Shown piece by piece: positions 7,699 to 17,252 of a DNA stretch of 36,456 nt (the stretch's first letter is position 1; each line of letters opens with the position of its first letter). The notes beneath the pieces are model-generated. The model was given only the letters and a program-made list of their open reading frames with translations. It was not told the DNA's origin and ran no database searches. The stretch lies in the NCBI GenBank assembly GCA_947167215.1, contig CAMVHE010000025.1:1-36456 (forward strand), given 5' to 3'. The stretch comes from an uncultured Clostridia bacterium. Lineage in GTDB: Bacteria > Bacillota > Clostridia > Christensenellales > Aristaeellaceae. The translations under genes and the position numbers were made by a program.

Positions 7699-9666
7699 TT
7701 GAAGGACAGAAAAAAGATGCCGCTGCTGCCGCACCTGGAGCACTGGCAGAAAATTGCCCTTTTCATGGCCGTTTATGATGCGCTGGCGGTGAATTTCGCC
7801 TACTTCTTCGCACTGCTGCTGCGGCACGAGATGCGCTTTGCCAGCATCGACGCGGAGTACATCGAAACCTGGATCCACTTTACCCCCATCTATACCGTTT
7901 TCTGCATCGCCCTGTTCCACATCCTGCGGATGTACCGGAGCATGTGGCGCTTTGCCAGCTATTACGAACTGGCCATGATGACCATTGCCACGGGCGTGTC
8001 GGCGGTGTTCCATATCGCCATGACCATCCTGTTCTTTGACCGGATGCCCATCTCGTACTACATCATCGGGCCGTTTTTCCAGTTCCTGCTGACGCTGGGC
8101 GTGCGCTTTGCGTACCGCTTCTACCTGATGCAGAAGGCACCAAGGGAGAAGGAGCGGGCCAAGCAGGCGCCGCGGATCATGCTGGTGGGCGCCGGAAACG
8201 CGGGCCAGATGATCCTGCGGGATCTGCACAAGGCCAAGGAAGTGCACGGCAGGGTCTGCTGCATCATTGACGACAATTCCAACAAGTGGAAGCGGTTCAT
8301 TGACGGCGTGCCCATTGTGGGCGGCCGGGACGTGATCCCGGAGATGGTGAAGCGGTACCACATTTCAAAAATCTATGTGGCCATTCCCAGCGCCGGGGCG
8401 GAGGAGCGCCGCAAGATCCTCAAGATCTGCCAGGAGACGGGCTGCGAGCTCAAGAACCTGCCCGGCATGTTCCAGCTGGTCAACGGGGATATCACCGTGG
8501 GCGCCCTTCGGGACGTGCCCATTGAGGACCTGCTGGGACGGGAACCCATCGAGAGCGACCTGACCCACGTCTTTGAATTTCTGAACGACAAGGTGATCCT
8601 GGTCACCGGCGGCGGCGGGAGCATCGGCTCGGAATTGTGCCGGCAGATTGCATCCCACCGGCCGAAGCAGATGATCATCTTTGACGTTTATGAAAATAAC
8701 GCGTATGATATACAGCAGGAGCTGCGCAGGAACCATCCGGACCTGAACCTGCTGGTGCTGATCGGGTCGGTGCGGGACAGCGGGCGCATCAATGAGGTGT
8801 TCGAGAACTATCATCCGGACATCGTCTTCCATGCGGCCGCCCACAAGCATGTGCCGCTCATGGAGGACAGCCCCTGCGAGGCCATCAAGAACAACGTGTT
8901 GGGCACCTACAAGACCGCCTATGCGGCCATGCGCCATAACTGCGACCGGTTCATCATGATCAGCACGGACAAGGCGGTCAATCCCACCAACGTGATGGGC
9001 GCCAGCAAGCGGCTGTGCGAGATGATCATCCAGACCTTTGATGCCATGATCGCCGAGGGACGCGAGGCAGAGATACCGGAGCTGCATACCCGGGAAGAGG
9101 AGCACATGCAGCCCATGGACCCGGGCTTCCACAGCCGGACCCGGTTCGTGGCGGTGCGCTTTGGCAACGTGCTGGGCAGCAACGGCTCCGTGATCCCGCT
9201 CTTCCGCAAGCAGATTGAGGCGGGCGGCCCCGTGACGGTGACCCATCCGGAGATCATCCGCTACTTCATGACCATTCCGGAGGCCGTCAGCCTGGTGCTG
9301 CAGGCCGCGGTCATGGCCCGGGGCTCGGAGATCTTCGTGCTCGACATGGGCCGGCCGGTGAAGATCGATACCCTGGCCCGGAACCTGATCCGCCTTTCGG
9401 GGCTGGAGCCGGACCGGGACATCCGGATCGTGTATACGGGCCTGCGCCCCGGCGAAAAGCTGTATGAAGAAAAGCTCATGGCCGAGGAAGGGCTCAAGAA
9501 GACAGACAACAACCTTATTCATATCGGAAAACCGGTGGAGATTGACCACGAGGCCCTGCTCAAAGGGGTGCGCGTGATCATGGAAGACGCTTATGCAGAC
9601 GATGAGGCGGGCATCCGCGCCATCCTGCACCAGCTGGTCCCCACCTATACCCAGGCCAGGCAGTAA
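7699..9666 (+). CDS. Membrane-anchored UDP-sugar 4,6-dehydratase (CapD/PglF/WbpM type)
   Basis: A 655-aa nucleoside-diphosphate-sugar dehydratase. Residues 20-140 hold four membrane helices, followed by a CoA-binding-like Rossmann domain ([17 protein letters not shown], near 160). The C-terminal extended SDR domain begins with [10 protein letters not shown] at 303-312. The catalytic segment [17 protein letters not shown] (422-438) has Met433 at the usual Tyr position with Lys437 retained, the hallmark of the PglF/WbpM group. Such enzymes convert UDP-GlcNAc to the 4-keto-6-deoxy sugar that leads to bacillosamine- or QuiNAc-type sugars of surface glycans. TTG is the likely start, with GGAGGAAGG just upstream. 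No other glycan gene is beside it; it seems to be the end of the mtaB-HIT operon. Confidence 0.9.
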   Translation: MKDRKKMPLLPHLEHWQKIALFMAVYDALAVNFAYFFALLLRHEMRFASIDAEYIETWIHFTPIYTVFCIALFHILRMYRSMWRFASYYELAMMTIATGVSAVFHIAMTILFFDRMPISYYIIGPFFQFLLTLGVRFAYRFYLMQKAPREKERAKQAPRIMLVGAGNAGQMILRDLHKAKEVHGRVCCIIDDNSNKWKRFIDGVPIVGGRDVIPEMVKRYHISKIYVAIPSAGAEERRKILKICQETGCELKNLPGMFQLVNGDITVGALRDVPIEDLLGREPIESDLTHVFEFLNDKVILVTGGGGSIGSELCRQIASHRPKQMIIFDVYENNAYDIQQELRRNHPDLNLLVLIGSVRDSGRINEVFENYHPDIVFHAAAHKHVPLMEDSPCEAIKNNVLGTYKTAYAAMRHNCDRFIMISTDKAVNPTNVMGASKRLCEMIIQTFDAMIAEGREAEIPELHTREEEHMQPMDPGFHSRTRFVAVRFGNVLGSNGSVIPLFRKQIEAGGPVTVTHPEIIRYFMTIPEAVSLVLQAAVMARGSEIFVLDMGRPVKIDTLARNLIRLSGLEPDRDIRIVYTGLRPGEKLYEEKLMAEEGLKKTDNNLIHIGKPVEIDHEALLKGVRVIMEDAYADDEAGIRAILHQLVPTYTQARQ

Positions 9667-9752
9667 TTCCACATTCCCCAGCGCATGAACCGGGCAACCC
9701 CCGTTCAGGATACGCATGCAAGGCATGCAGAAACATTAAAGGAGATTGGATC

Positions 9753-10463
<711 letters not shown>

Positions 10464-10484
10464 GCACCGAAAAAAGAAACAGAG

Positions 10485-10526
10485 AGGAGACCATCTGCAG
10501 AGCATGCCGACAGGGGTCTCCTTTTT
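10485..10526 (+). terminator. Terminator or attenuator between purC and purB
   Basis: AGGAGACC at 10485-10492 pairs perfectly with GGTCTCCT at 10515-10522, followed by TTTTT. The loop is 22 nt. It could reduce purB expression relative to purC or act as an attenuator; no competing anti-terminator was identified. Confidence 0.65.
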
Positions 10527-10601
10527 CACTGCCGGCTCCGGGCAGGGATGTTTTTCCCGGAAAGACCTGGAACCGGAAAAATGCGTACAAGGAGAAAAAA
10601 C

Positions 10602-12035
10602 ATGGCACATGATCGTTATATCAGCCCCTTTTCCACCCGCTATGCATCCGATGAGATGCAGTTTCTCTTCTCGGAAGACCATAAGTTCCGTACCTGGCGC
10701 AGGCTGTGGATCGCCCTGGCCAAAGCGGAGCGCAAGCAGGGGCTGCAGATTACAGAGGAACAGATCGCAGAGCTGGAAGCGCATGCCGAGGACATCAACT
10801 ACGAGGATGCGGAGCGCCGGGAGCGGGAGGTGCGCCATGATGTCATGAGCCATGTCTACGCCTACGGCCTGCAGTGCCCCAAGGCGGCGGGCATCATCCA
10901 CCTGGGCGCCACTTCCTGCTATGTGGGCGACAACACGGACGTGCTGATCATGAAGGAAGCCCTGCAGGTGGTGCGCCGGAAGCTGCTGAACGTCATGGCC
11001 GAGCTGGCCCGCTTTGCGGAGCAGTATAAGGACCTGCCCTGCCTGGCCTATACGCACCTGCAGCCCGCCCAGCTGACCACCGTGGGCAAGCGCGCATGCC
11101 TGTGGCTCAATGAGCTGTACATGGACTATGAAGAGGTGGAGCACCGCATGTCCCACCTGGCCCTGCTGGGCTCCAAGGGAACCACCGGCACCCAGGCCAG
11201 CTTCATGGAGCTGTTTGAAGGCGACAGCGCCCGGATTCAGGCCGTGGAGGCCGAGATCGCCAGCCAGCTCGGCTTTGACCGGGTGGTGCCGGTATCCGGA
11301 CAGACCTATTCCCGCAAGATGGACTACCAGGTGGCTTCCGTGCTTTCCGGCATTGCCCAGAGCGCGTCGAAATTCGCCTATGACATGCGGCTCCTGGCCA
11401 GCTTCAAGGAGATGGAGGAGCCCTTCGAGAAGAAGCAGATCGGGTCGTCGGCCATGCCTTACAAGCGCAACCCCATGCGCTGCGAGCGCATTGACGCCCT
11501 GGCCCGCTACGTGATGACGGACGCACTGAATCCGGCCCTGACCACGTCCTGCCAGTTCTTTGAGCGGACGCTGGATGACAGCGCCAACAAGCGCATCGCC
11601 ATGGCGGAGGCCTTCCTGGGCGTGGACGCCATCCTCAATATCATGATGAACGTCTGCGACGGCCTGGTGGTCTATGACAAGGTGATCAGGCAGCGGGTGA
11701 TGAACGAGCTACCCTTCATGGCCACGGAGAACATCATGATGGATGCGGTCAAGCGGGGCGGAAACCGTCAGGAGCTGCATGAGCGCCTGCGGGTGCATTC
11801 CCAGGCTGCAGCCCGTCACGTGAAGGAAGAGGGCGGCAGCAACGACCTCCTGTCCCGCCTCAGCGCGGACCCGGCCTTCCAGATGAACCTGGAGGAGATG
11901 GAGAGCATTCTTCAGCCGGAGCGTTTCACCGGCAGGTGCAGCGAACAGGTGGAGGCCTACCTCCGTGAGGTCATTCGTCCGGTGCTCGAAGCCAATGCAG
12001 ACCTGCTGGGAGAAAAGCAGGAAATGAAGGTATAA
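10602..12035 (+). CDS. purB: Adenylosuccinate lyase
   Basis: A 477-aa member of the fumarase/aspartase superfamily. It removes fumarate from SAICAR and from adenylosuccinate. The signature loop SSAMPYKRNPMRCE begins at Ser282; other anchors are HLGATSCYVGDNTD and AYTHLQPAQLTTVGKRA. The start MAHDRYISPF at 10602 is chosen because AAGGAGAAAAAAC lies just before it and it matches the usual N-terminus. A longer ORF from 10548 adds an unrelated basic extension. It is the natural partner of purC, since PurB acts on the PurC product. Followed by a strong terminator. Confidence 0.97.
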   Translation: MAHDRYISPFSTRYASDEMQFLFSEDHKFRTWRRLWIALAKAERKQGLQITEEQIAELEAHAEDINYEDAERREREVRHDVMSHVYAYGLQCPKAAGIIHLGATSCYVGDNTDVLIMKEALQVVRRKLLNVMAELARFAEQYKDLPCLAYTHLQPAQLTTVGKRACLWLNELYMDYEEVEHRMSHLALLGSKGTTGTQASFMELFEGDSARIQAVEAEIASQLGFDRVVPVSGQTYSRKMDYQVASVLSGIAQSASKFAYDMRLLASFKEMEEPFEKKQIGSSAMPYKRNPMRCERIDALARYVMTDALNPALTTSCQFFERTLDDSANKRIAMAEAFLGVDAILNIMMNVCDGLVVYDKVIRQRVMNELPFMATENIMMDAVKRGGNRQELHERLRVHSQAAARHVKEEGGSNDLLSRLSADPAFQMNLEEMESILQPERFTGRCSEQVEAYLREVIRPVLEANADLLGEKQEMKV

Positions 12036-12044
12036 TCGGAACAG

Positions 12045-12090
12045 ACCGTCCGCACGGTCCGGGAACCGGAGGCTGCGGACGGTTTTCTTT
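12045..12090 (+). terminator. Rho-independent terminator of purB
   Basis: ACCGTCCGCA at 12045-12054 pairs perfectly with TGCGGACGGT at 12074-12083, followed by TTTCTTT. The internal segment is GC-rich and may fold further. Confidence 0.88.
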
Positions 12091-12159
12091 CGCCGGGGGA
12101 GGAAGGCTTCCGGCCGGTGCACCGGCAGAATCCTTCTGGTTTTTCCGGCCCCTTTGCGG

Positions 12160-12165
12160 TATAAT
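12160..12165 (+). promoter_or_regulatory. Probable -10 box for epimerase gene
   Basis: A perfect TATAAT at 12160-12165, 40 nt before the start codon at 12206. No good -35 hexamer sits at 16-18 nt (TTCTGG is 20 nt away), so the promoter is only half supported. Confidence 0.4.
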
Positions 12166-12205
12166 GCAGCAAAACGGCCATGGCCGTATGAAGGAGAAAA
12201 ATGCC

Positions 12206-13054
12206 ATGAATCAGATCACCATTGCAAATGACCGGCTGACCGTGACGATTTCTGAAATGGGCGCGGAAATGCAGTCGGTAAAGGATGCAGACGGCAGGGA
12301 AAGGCTGTGGGACGGAGATCCCCGGTTCTGGGCCAGCCATGCCCCCATGATGTTCCCGGTCTGCGGAGGACTGAAGGAAGACCGCTATATCCTTGACGGG
12401 GTTTCGTATACCATGCCCAAGCACGGCTTTGCAAAGCTGCTTCCCTGGAAACTGGAGGAAGCGGCGGCGGACCATGCCACCTATGTGCTGACGGAAAAGC
12501 ATGAGGGCTTCCCCTTTGATTATGCCCTGCATGCTTCCTATACCCTGGCGGGCAATGCCCTGACCATCACCTACCGGGTGGAAAACCGGGGCGACCGGGT
12601 CTTCTGGTTCAGCATCGGGTCCCATGAAGCCTATGCACTGCCCGGCGGAGTGGACGGGGCCACGGTGGTCTTTGACCAGCCGGAAACCCTGGCGGACTAT
12701 GTGCTCGACGGCAATCTGGTGAAGCGGGAGCCGGTGATCCTGGCGGAGAATGCCACGGAACTGCCCCTGAAGACGGAATACTTTGCGGTGGACGCACTGG
12801 TGTTCCCGTACCTGAAGAGCCGTGGGGTGGTCCTGAAGGACGCGGCAGGAAAGCCCGTGGTGCGCGTGGATTATGACGGCATGGATGTGCTGATGCTCTG
12901 GCAGAAGCCCGGTGCCGGCTACCTGTGCATTGAGCCCTGGTGCAATGCCCCGGACTTTGTGGACAGCGACATGCAGATCGAACACAAGGAAGGCATGATG
13001 CGCCTGGCACCCGGCGAAAGCATCACCAAGAGCCACACCATTACGTTCCTGTAA
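12206..13054 (+). CDS. Aldose 1-epimerase-like protein (LacX/GalM family)
   Basis: A 282-aa protein of the galactose-mutarotase fold, which interconverts alpha and beta anomers of free sugars or sugar phosphates. Visible features are the N-terminal MNQITIANDRLTVTISEMGAEMQSV, LWDGDPRFWASHAPMMFPVCGG, KHGFAKLLPW (His in the active-site region), SIGSHEAYALP (second His) and the C-terminal CIEPWCNAPD Glu motif. This pattern fits the LacX-like subgroup rather than classic GalM. The ATG at 12206 (AAGGAG upstream) is chosen because the ATG at 12201 runs into a stop. A terminator follows. The neighbours do not reveal the sugar. Confidence 0.85.
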   Translation: MNQITIANDRLTVTISEMGAEMQSVKDADGRERLWDGDPRFWASHAPMMFPVCGGLKEDRYILDGVSYTMPKHGFAKLLPWKLEEAAADHATYVLTEKHEGFPFDYALHASYTLAGNALTITYRVENRGDRVFWFSIGSHEAYALPGGVDGATVVFDQPETLADYVLDGNLVKREPVILAENATELPLKTEYFAVDALVFPYLKSRGVVLKDAAGKPVVRVDYDGMDVLMLWQKPGAGYLCIEPWCNAPDFVDSDMQIEHKEGMMRLAPGESITKSHTITFL

Positions 13055-13062
13055 GCTGCAGA

Positions 13063-13086
13063 GACCGGGGGATCCCGGTCTTTTTT
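13063..13086 (+). terminator. Rho-independent terminator of epimerase gene
   Basis: GACCGGG at 13063-13069 and CCCGGTC at 13074-13080 form a 7-bp stem with loop GGAT, followed by TTTTTT. Confidence 0.85.
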
Positions 13087-13101
13087 GAGAGGACTACCGC
13101 C

Positions 13102-14457
13102 ATGCACATGAAGGCCCGCAAAGGGTTTTACCGTCAGCTGTTTACCCTGCTTACCCCCATCGTGGTCCAGAACCTGATTACCTCTTCCGTGAGCCTTGCC
13201 GACGTGGTCATGCTGGGCAGGGTGGACCAGACGGTGCTGTCCGCATCGTCCCTGGCGGGACAGGTGCAGTTTCTGCTCAACATTGTTTTTTTCGGGCTTG
13301 CTTCCGCCCTGACCATCCTTTCGTCCCAGTACTGGGGGAAGGGGGACCGGCTATCTGTATCGAGGATCTTCGGCATCGGCCTGCTGATCTCCCTGGGGGT
13401 CAGCCTCCTGGCGGCGGGCATGGCCCTGTTCAACCCACGGACCCTGATTTCGATCTGGACCAATGACGAAGCGCTGGCCGAAGCCGGTGCCACCTACCTG
13501 CGCTATGTGGGTCTTTCCTACCTGTTTGCGGGCATTGCCGAGCCGTACCTGTCCATCATGAAGAGCTGCGAGCGGGTCCGGCTGTCCATGGTGGTCAGCC
13601 TGGTGACGCTCCTTACCAACGTCTGCCTGAACGCGGTTTTCATCTTCGGACTCCTGGGGATGCCGCGCATGGGCATCCTGGGCGCGGCGCTGGCCACGAC
13701 CATTGCCCGCCTGCTGGAACTGGTGCTGTGCATCCTGGACTTTTTGAAGCAGAAGATCGTGCTCCGCAGCTTCCGGGCCATCTTCGGCATTCCGAAGGCC
13801 CTTGCCGTCGATTTCATGCGCTACTCCATGCCGGCTCTTGCCAATGATGCCCTGTGGGGGCTGGCCTACAACATGAATTCCGTGATCATGGGGCACCTGG
13901 GTTCCGACATCGTGGCGGCCTCGGCGGTGGTATCCGTTTCCCGGGACATGGTGACCACGGTGGGCTACGGCCTGGCTGCGGCAGCTTCCATCATGCTGGG
14001 GAAGGAAATCGGGCTCCAGCGGGAGGAACAGGCCCGGGAGGACGCGGCTTCCATTTTCCGGGTGACGGTCATTGCCGGCATCCTGGAGGCACTGGTGCTG
14101 CTTTGCCTGATCCCTATCATCCCGCGCATGGTGAAGATCTCGGAGACGGCCGGGTCCTACCTTCGCTTCATGCTCCTGCTGAGCATGGCCTACCAGATGG
14201 GGCAGATCATCAACACGCTGCTCATTGCATCCTTCTTCCGCTGCGGCGGGGATTCCCGCTACGGGCTGCGGATGGACCTGCTGTGCATGTGGTGTGTGGC
14301 GGTGCCCCTGTCCCTGATCAGCGCCTTTGTGCTGCACTGGCCGCCCCTGGCCGTGTATGCGGTCATGTGCCTGGATGAATTCATCAAGATGCCGTTTGCC
14401 ATCCATCATTACCTGAAGGGGAACTGGATCCACAACCTGACCCGGGAGTTCCGGTAA
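13102..14457 (+). CDS. MATE-family efflux transporter
   Basis: A 451-aa polytopic membrane protein with about twelve hydrophobic helices, in the NorM/DinF-type MATE exporter family. It begins MHMKARKGFYRQLFTLLTPI, followed by the typical VVQNLITSSVSLADVVMLG and QYWGKGD segments. The second half repeats the pattern with MPALANDALWGLAYNMNSVI. MATE proteins export cationic drugs or metabolites using Na+ or H+. The start at 13102 has GAGAGG about 10 nt upstream; the open frame extends back into the epimerase gene but lacks sense there. Substrate is unknown. It is followed by a flavoprotein gene 92 nt later. Confidence 0.92.
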   Translation: MHMKARKGFYRQLFTLLTPIVVQNLITSSVSLADVVMLGRVDQTVLSASSLAGQVQFLLNIVFFGLASALTILSSQYWGKGDRLSVSRIFGIGLLISLGVSLLAAGMALFNPRTLISIWTNDEALAEAGATYLRYVGLSYLFAGIAEPYLSIMKSCERVRLSMVVSLVTLLTNVCLNAVFIFGLLGMPRMGILGAALATTIARLLELVLCILDFLKQKIVLRSFRAIFGIPKALAVDFMRYSMPALANDALWGLAYNMNSVIMGHLGSDIVAASAVVSVSRDMVTTVGYGLAAAASIMLGKEIGLQREEQAREDAASIFRVTVIAGILEALVLLCLIPIIPRMVKISETAGSYLRFMLLLSMAYQMGQIINTLLIASFFRCGGDSRYGLRMDLLCMWCVAVPLSLISAFVLHWPPLAVYAVMCLDEFIKMPFAIHHYLKGNWIHNLTREFR

Positions 14458-14549
14458 GGAGGAGAGGGCGCGGCAGAACCCGATAAAGCAAACTGGCGGC
14501 GCTTCCCGGTTGGGAGGTGCCGGAAAAATACAGTCAAGGAGAAAGAACG

Positions 14550-15173
14550 ATGAAAGTACTTCTGATCAACGGCAGCCCTCGGCCCCACGGCTGCACAGGA
14601 GAGGCGCTGGCAGAAATGCAGCGCATCTTTGAAGAAGAAGGGGTGGAAACCGTCCTTCTGCAGGCAGGGAACCAGCCCGTGCGGGGCTGCATGAGCTGCA
14701 ATGCCTGCGGCAGGCTCGGAAAATGCGTTTTCAATGATCTGGTGAACGAGACTGCCCCGCTGCTGCAGGAAGCAGACGGCGTGGTCATCGGCAGCCCGGT
14801 GTATTACGGTTCCCCCAACGGGAACCTGCTGTCCTTCCTGGACCGCCTGTTCTACAGCACCGGCTTCAGCAAGGCCATGAAGGTGGGCGCCAGCGTGGTC
14901 AGCTGTCGGCGCAGCGGCAATACCGCCAGCTTTGATGTGCTGAACAAGTATTTTACCATCTCGGGAATGCCGGTGGCTTCCAGCACCTACTGGAACAATG
15001 TCCACGGGTTCACGGCAGAGGATGTGCGAAAGGATGCGGAAGGTCTGCAGACACTGCGCAACCTGGCCAGAAACATGGTTTTCCTGATGCGGTCCATTGC
15101 CCTGGGCCGGGAGAAGTACGGTCTGCCTGCGGTGGAGCGCGGCGCCAGCACCAGCTTTCCGGACGGATTATGA
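14550..15173 (+). CDS. NAD(P)H-dependent FMN/iron-sulfur flavoprotein
   Basis: A 207-aa flavodoxin-fold protein. The start MKVLLINGSPRPHGCTGEAL is the FMN-phosphate loop of the NADPH-dependent FMN reductase/ISF group, and GSPVYYGSPNG is the second flavin-binding loop. Between them lies a compact Cys cluster, Cys47, 50, 53 and 59 (CX2CX2CX5C), which fits the 4Fe-4S motif of archaeal/clostridial iron-sulfur flavoproteins. It may therefore transfer electrons in redox or oxygen-stress metabolism. The ATG at 14550 follows AAGGAGAAAGAACG. The stop overlaps the patatin gene start by 4 nt (ATGA). Confidence 0.85.
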   Translation: MKVLLINGSPRPHGCTGEALAEMQRIFEEEGVETVLLQAGNQPVRGCMSCNACGRLGKCVFNDLVNETAPLLQEADGVVIGSPVYYGSPNGNLLSFLDRLFYSTGFSKAMKVGASVVSCRRSGNTASFDVLNKYFTISGMPVASSTYWNNVHGFTAEDVRKDAEGLQTLRNLARNMVFLMRSIALGREKYGLPAVERGASTSFPDGL

Positions 15174-16093
15174 GCCTGAACGTCTATTCGGGGATCGGGT
15201 CCCTTCCTTCCGGAAACATGCATGTCCCCGTCCGGGAGGGCTGCCTGGTGCTGGAGGGCGGCGCCTTCCGGGGCCTTTACGGGGAAGGGGTCCTGGATGC
15301 CATGATGGAGGCGGGAATCCGCCTGTCCTGCGTAATCGGGGTATCTGCCGGCGCCCTGAACGGCATGAACTATGTATCAGGGCAGATCGGGCGGTCTGCG
15401 AGGATGAACCTGATCTGGCGGCATGACAGCCGCTATATCGGCTGGAAGGCGCTGCGGATGTCCGGAAGCCCGATCCGGGTCCGCTTCCTGCTGGAGGACT
15501 GCAACCAGCTGGAAGACCCGCTGGACGAAGCCTGGTTCTACCGCCCGGACCAGCGGTTCCTGGCCGTGGCCACCGACTGTGAAACAGGGCAGCCGGTGTA
15601 TTTTGAAAAAGGCGTGTGTTCCGACATGATGGCGGCTGTCCAGGCATCCGCTTCCATGCCGTTCATTTCACCGCCGGTGCTGGTAGATGGAAGGCACTGC
15701 CTGGACGGCGGCTGCAGCGTGAAGATCCCGTTTGCCTGGGCACAGGAAAACGGGTACCGGAAAATCGTGATCATCAAGACCAGGGAGCACGGCTACCGGA
15801 AGAAAGCGATCCCGGAACACCGGCAGAAGATGATCCGCCGGGTTTACCGCAGATACCCGCGGCTGGCGGAGCAGCTGATCCGCATGAATGACACCTACAA
15901 CGAAGAGCTGGCGGCGATTGAGCGGCTGCAGGAAGCAGGAAAGGTCTTTGTCATAGAGCCGCAGCAGCCGGTTACCGTCTCCCGTGTGGAGCGGGATGTG
16001 GAAAAGCTTGGCGCCCTTTACCGGGAAGGCTACCGGGATGGAAAAGCGGTCCTTCCGGCGCTGTGTGCCTATCTGGAGCAGCAGCCGGAATAA
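15170..16093 (+). CDS. Patatin-like phospholipase
   Basis: A 307-aa patatin-fold hydrolase. The oxyanion hole is EGGAFRGLYGEGVLDAM, the nucleophile elbow GVSAG has Ser59, and the catalytic Asp lies in DGG at residues 179-181, so the Ser-Asp dyad is complete. The family hydrolyses acyl chains from phospholipids or related esters. No signal peptide or membrane helix is seen, so a cytoplasmic or membrane-peripheral site is likely. The C-terminal part (RRYPRLAEQLIRMNDTYNEE) matches the bacterial YjjU/RssA-like subgroup. Translationally coupled to the flavoprotein. Ends before a terminator at 16122. Confidence 0.9.
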   Translation: MSLNVYSGIGSLPSGNMHVPVREGCLVLEGGAFRGLYGEGVLDAMMEAGIRLSCVIGVSAGALNGMNYVSGQIGRSARMNLIWRHDSRYIGWKALRMSGSPIRVRFLLEDCNQLEDPLDEAWFYRPDQRFLAVATDCETGQPVYFEKGVCSDMMAAVQASASMPFISPPVLVDGRHCLDGGCSVKIPFAWAQENGYRKIVIIKTREHGYRKKAIPEHRQKMIRRVYRRYPRLAEQLIRMNDTYNEELAAIERLQEAGKVFVIEPQQPVTVSRVERDVEKLGALYREGYRDGKAVLPALCAYLEQQPE

Positions 16094-16121
16094 AAGGCTG
16101 GAGAACTATAAGGCAGAAAAG

Positions 16122-16156
16122 GATACCGGAAGGGATACTTCCGGTATCGGAGTTTT
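16122..16156 (+). terminator. Hairpin terminator after patatin gene
   Basis: GATACCGGAAG at 16122-16132 pairs perfectly with CTTCCGGTATC at 16138-16148 (11 bp, 5-nt loop), followed by GGAGTTTT. The T-run is short and delayed. A second small hairpin, GCCCGC and GCGGGC, lies at 16159-16172. Confidence 0.7.
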
Positions 16157-16280
16157 CGCCCGCGAGCGGGCAACCCTGTCCCGGGGAGCCTTCCAGGCAC
16201 TGCAGAAGGCGAAACAGGCCGGAGGCAGTCCCCGCGCGGTTTCGGGAGAAATTCATTTTGTACGAAAGGGGAGATTGCAG

Positions 16281-17096
16281 ATGGCAGACTGGTTCGAACG
16301 GATAGCAGCTTTCCAGAAAACCCTGCGAAAAATAAAGGAGATTCCGGAACTGGCTTCCCGGACGCTGCAGATGCAGGCGGGGACCATGCTGTACCTGAGG
16401 GAATACCGGGCTGTGAATCCCACGGTAAAAAGTCGGGTTCCGGATGTGAGGGTGCTGGAGGATACCACCTTTCATGCTGCCTCCCGGTATGCCGGGGGAG
16501 AAGCGCGGGTGGCGGTCCTGAATTTTGCCAATGCGTATACGCCGGGCGGAAGCGTGAAGGAGGGCGCAATGGCGCAGGAAGAATGCCTGTGCCGGAGCAG
16601 CAATCTCTATGCGGCCCTGACCCTGCCGTACCTGCTGAAAAACTACTACAAGTGGAATGACCGGAATACCGGGGAAATGGGCTCGGATGCGGTGATCTAT
16701 TCCCCCGTGGTCACGGTATTCCGTTCCGATGAGGAAATCCCGCAGGACCTCGGAAACTGGTTTGCGGTGGATGTGCTTTCCTGTGCTGCACCGTATTATA
16801 ACCCGGACCGGAAAAAGCCGGTTTCCCCGGAGAAGCTCCGGCAGGTATTCACGGAGCGGATCCGGAACATCCTGGAGGTGGCGGCAGCAAGGGATGCGGA
16901 CATTCTGGTACTGGGGGCATTCGGCTGCGGAGCCTTCCATAATCCTCCGGAGCTGGTGGCGGACGTGTTCCGCCAGCTGCTGATCGACGATAATTATGCT
17001 GCTTATTTCCGAAAGGTCATCTTTGCCATCCCGGGAGGGGAGGGAAAGGACCGGAACTTCACGGTGTTCCGGGAGTTTTTCCCCGGAGAGGAGTAA
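16281..17096 (+). CDS. Microbial poly(ADP-ribose) glycohydrolase (TIGR02452 family)
   Basis: A 271-aa macro-fold protein. The bacterial PARG signature is PGGSVKEGAMAQEECLCR: Gly89-Gly90 and, eight residues on, Gln99-Glu100-Glu101, with Glu101 or its neighbour as the catalytic acid. The preceding VAVLNFANAYTPGG, the GSDAVIYSPVVTVFR strand and LVLGAFGCGAFHNPP also match the family. Such enzymes remove ADP-ribose from proteins or poly(ADP-ribose). The start MADWFERIAAF at 16281 has AAGGGGAG upstream; the open frame extends to 15984 but overlaps the patatin gene. A very strong hairpin starts at the stop codon. Confidence 0.87.
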   Translation: MADWFERIAAFQKTLRKIKEIPELASRTLQMQAGTMLYLREYRAVNPTVKSRVPDVRVLEDTTFHAASRYAGGEARVAVLNFANAYTPGGSVKEGAMAQEECLCRSSNLYAALTLPYLLKNYYKWNDRNTGEMGSDAVIYSPVVTVFRSDEEIPQDLGNWFAVDVLSCAAPYYNPDRKKPVSPEKLRQVFTERIRNILEVAAARDADILVLGAFGCGAFHNPPELVADVFRQLLIDDNYAAYFRKVIFAIPGGEGKDRNFTVFREFFPGEE

Positions 17097-17137
17097 GCCG
17101 CCTTTCCGGCTGCGTCGAAGCAGAGCGGAAAGGCGGC
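17097..17137 (+). terminator. Long GC-rich hairpin after PARG gene
   Basis: GCCGCCTTTCCG at 17097-17108 pairs perfectly with CGGAAAGGCGGC at 17126-17137 (12 bp) around a 17-nt loop. There is no T-run, so it may be a processing or RNA-stability element rather than a classic terminator. Confidence 0.5.
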
Positions 17138-17252
17138 CCCGACCCGAAAAGAAAAAACGGTCCTGCCATATCCGGATGACCGCGGAAACCGGGACGGCAG
17201 AAGATGACAGTGCAAAAAGGCAGAAAAGCCTGCGCAGAAGGAGGAAAACAGC

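Noticed and set aside
9667..9752. Purine riboswitch before purC
   Set aside because: The gap is only 86 nt and lacks the conserved three-way junction and loop sequences.
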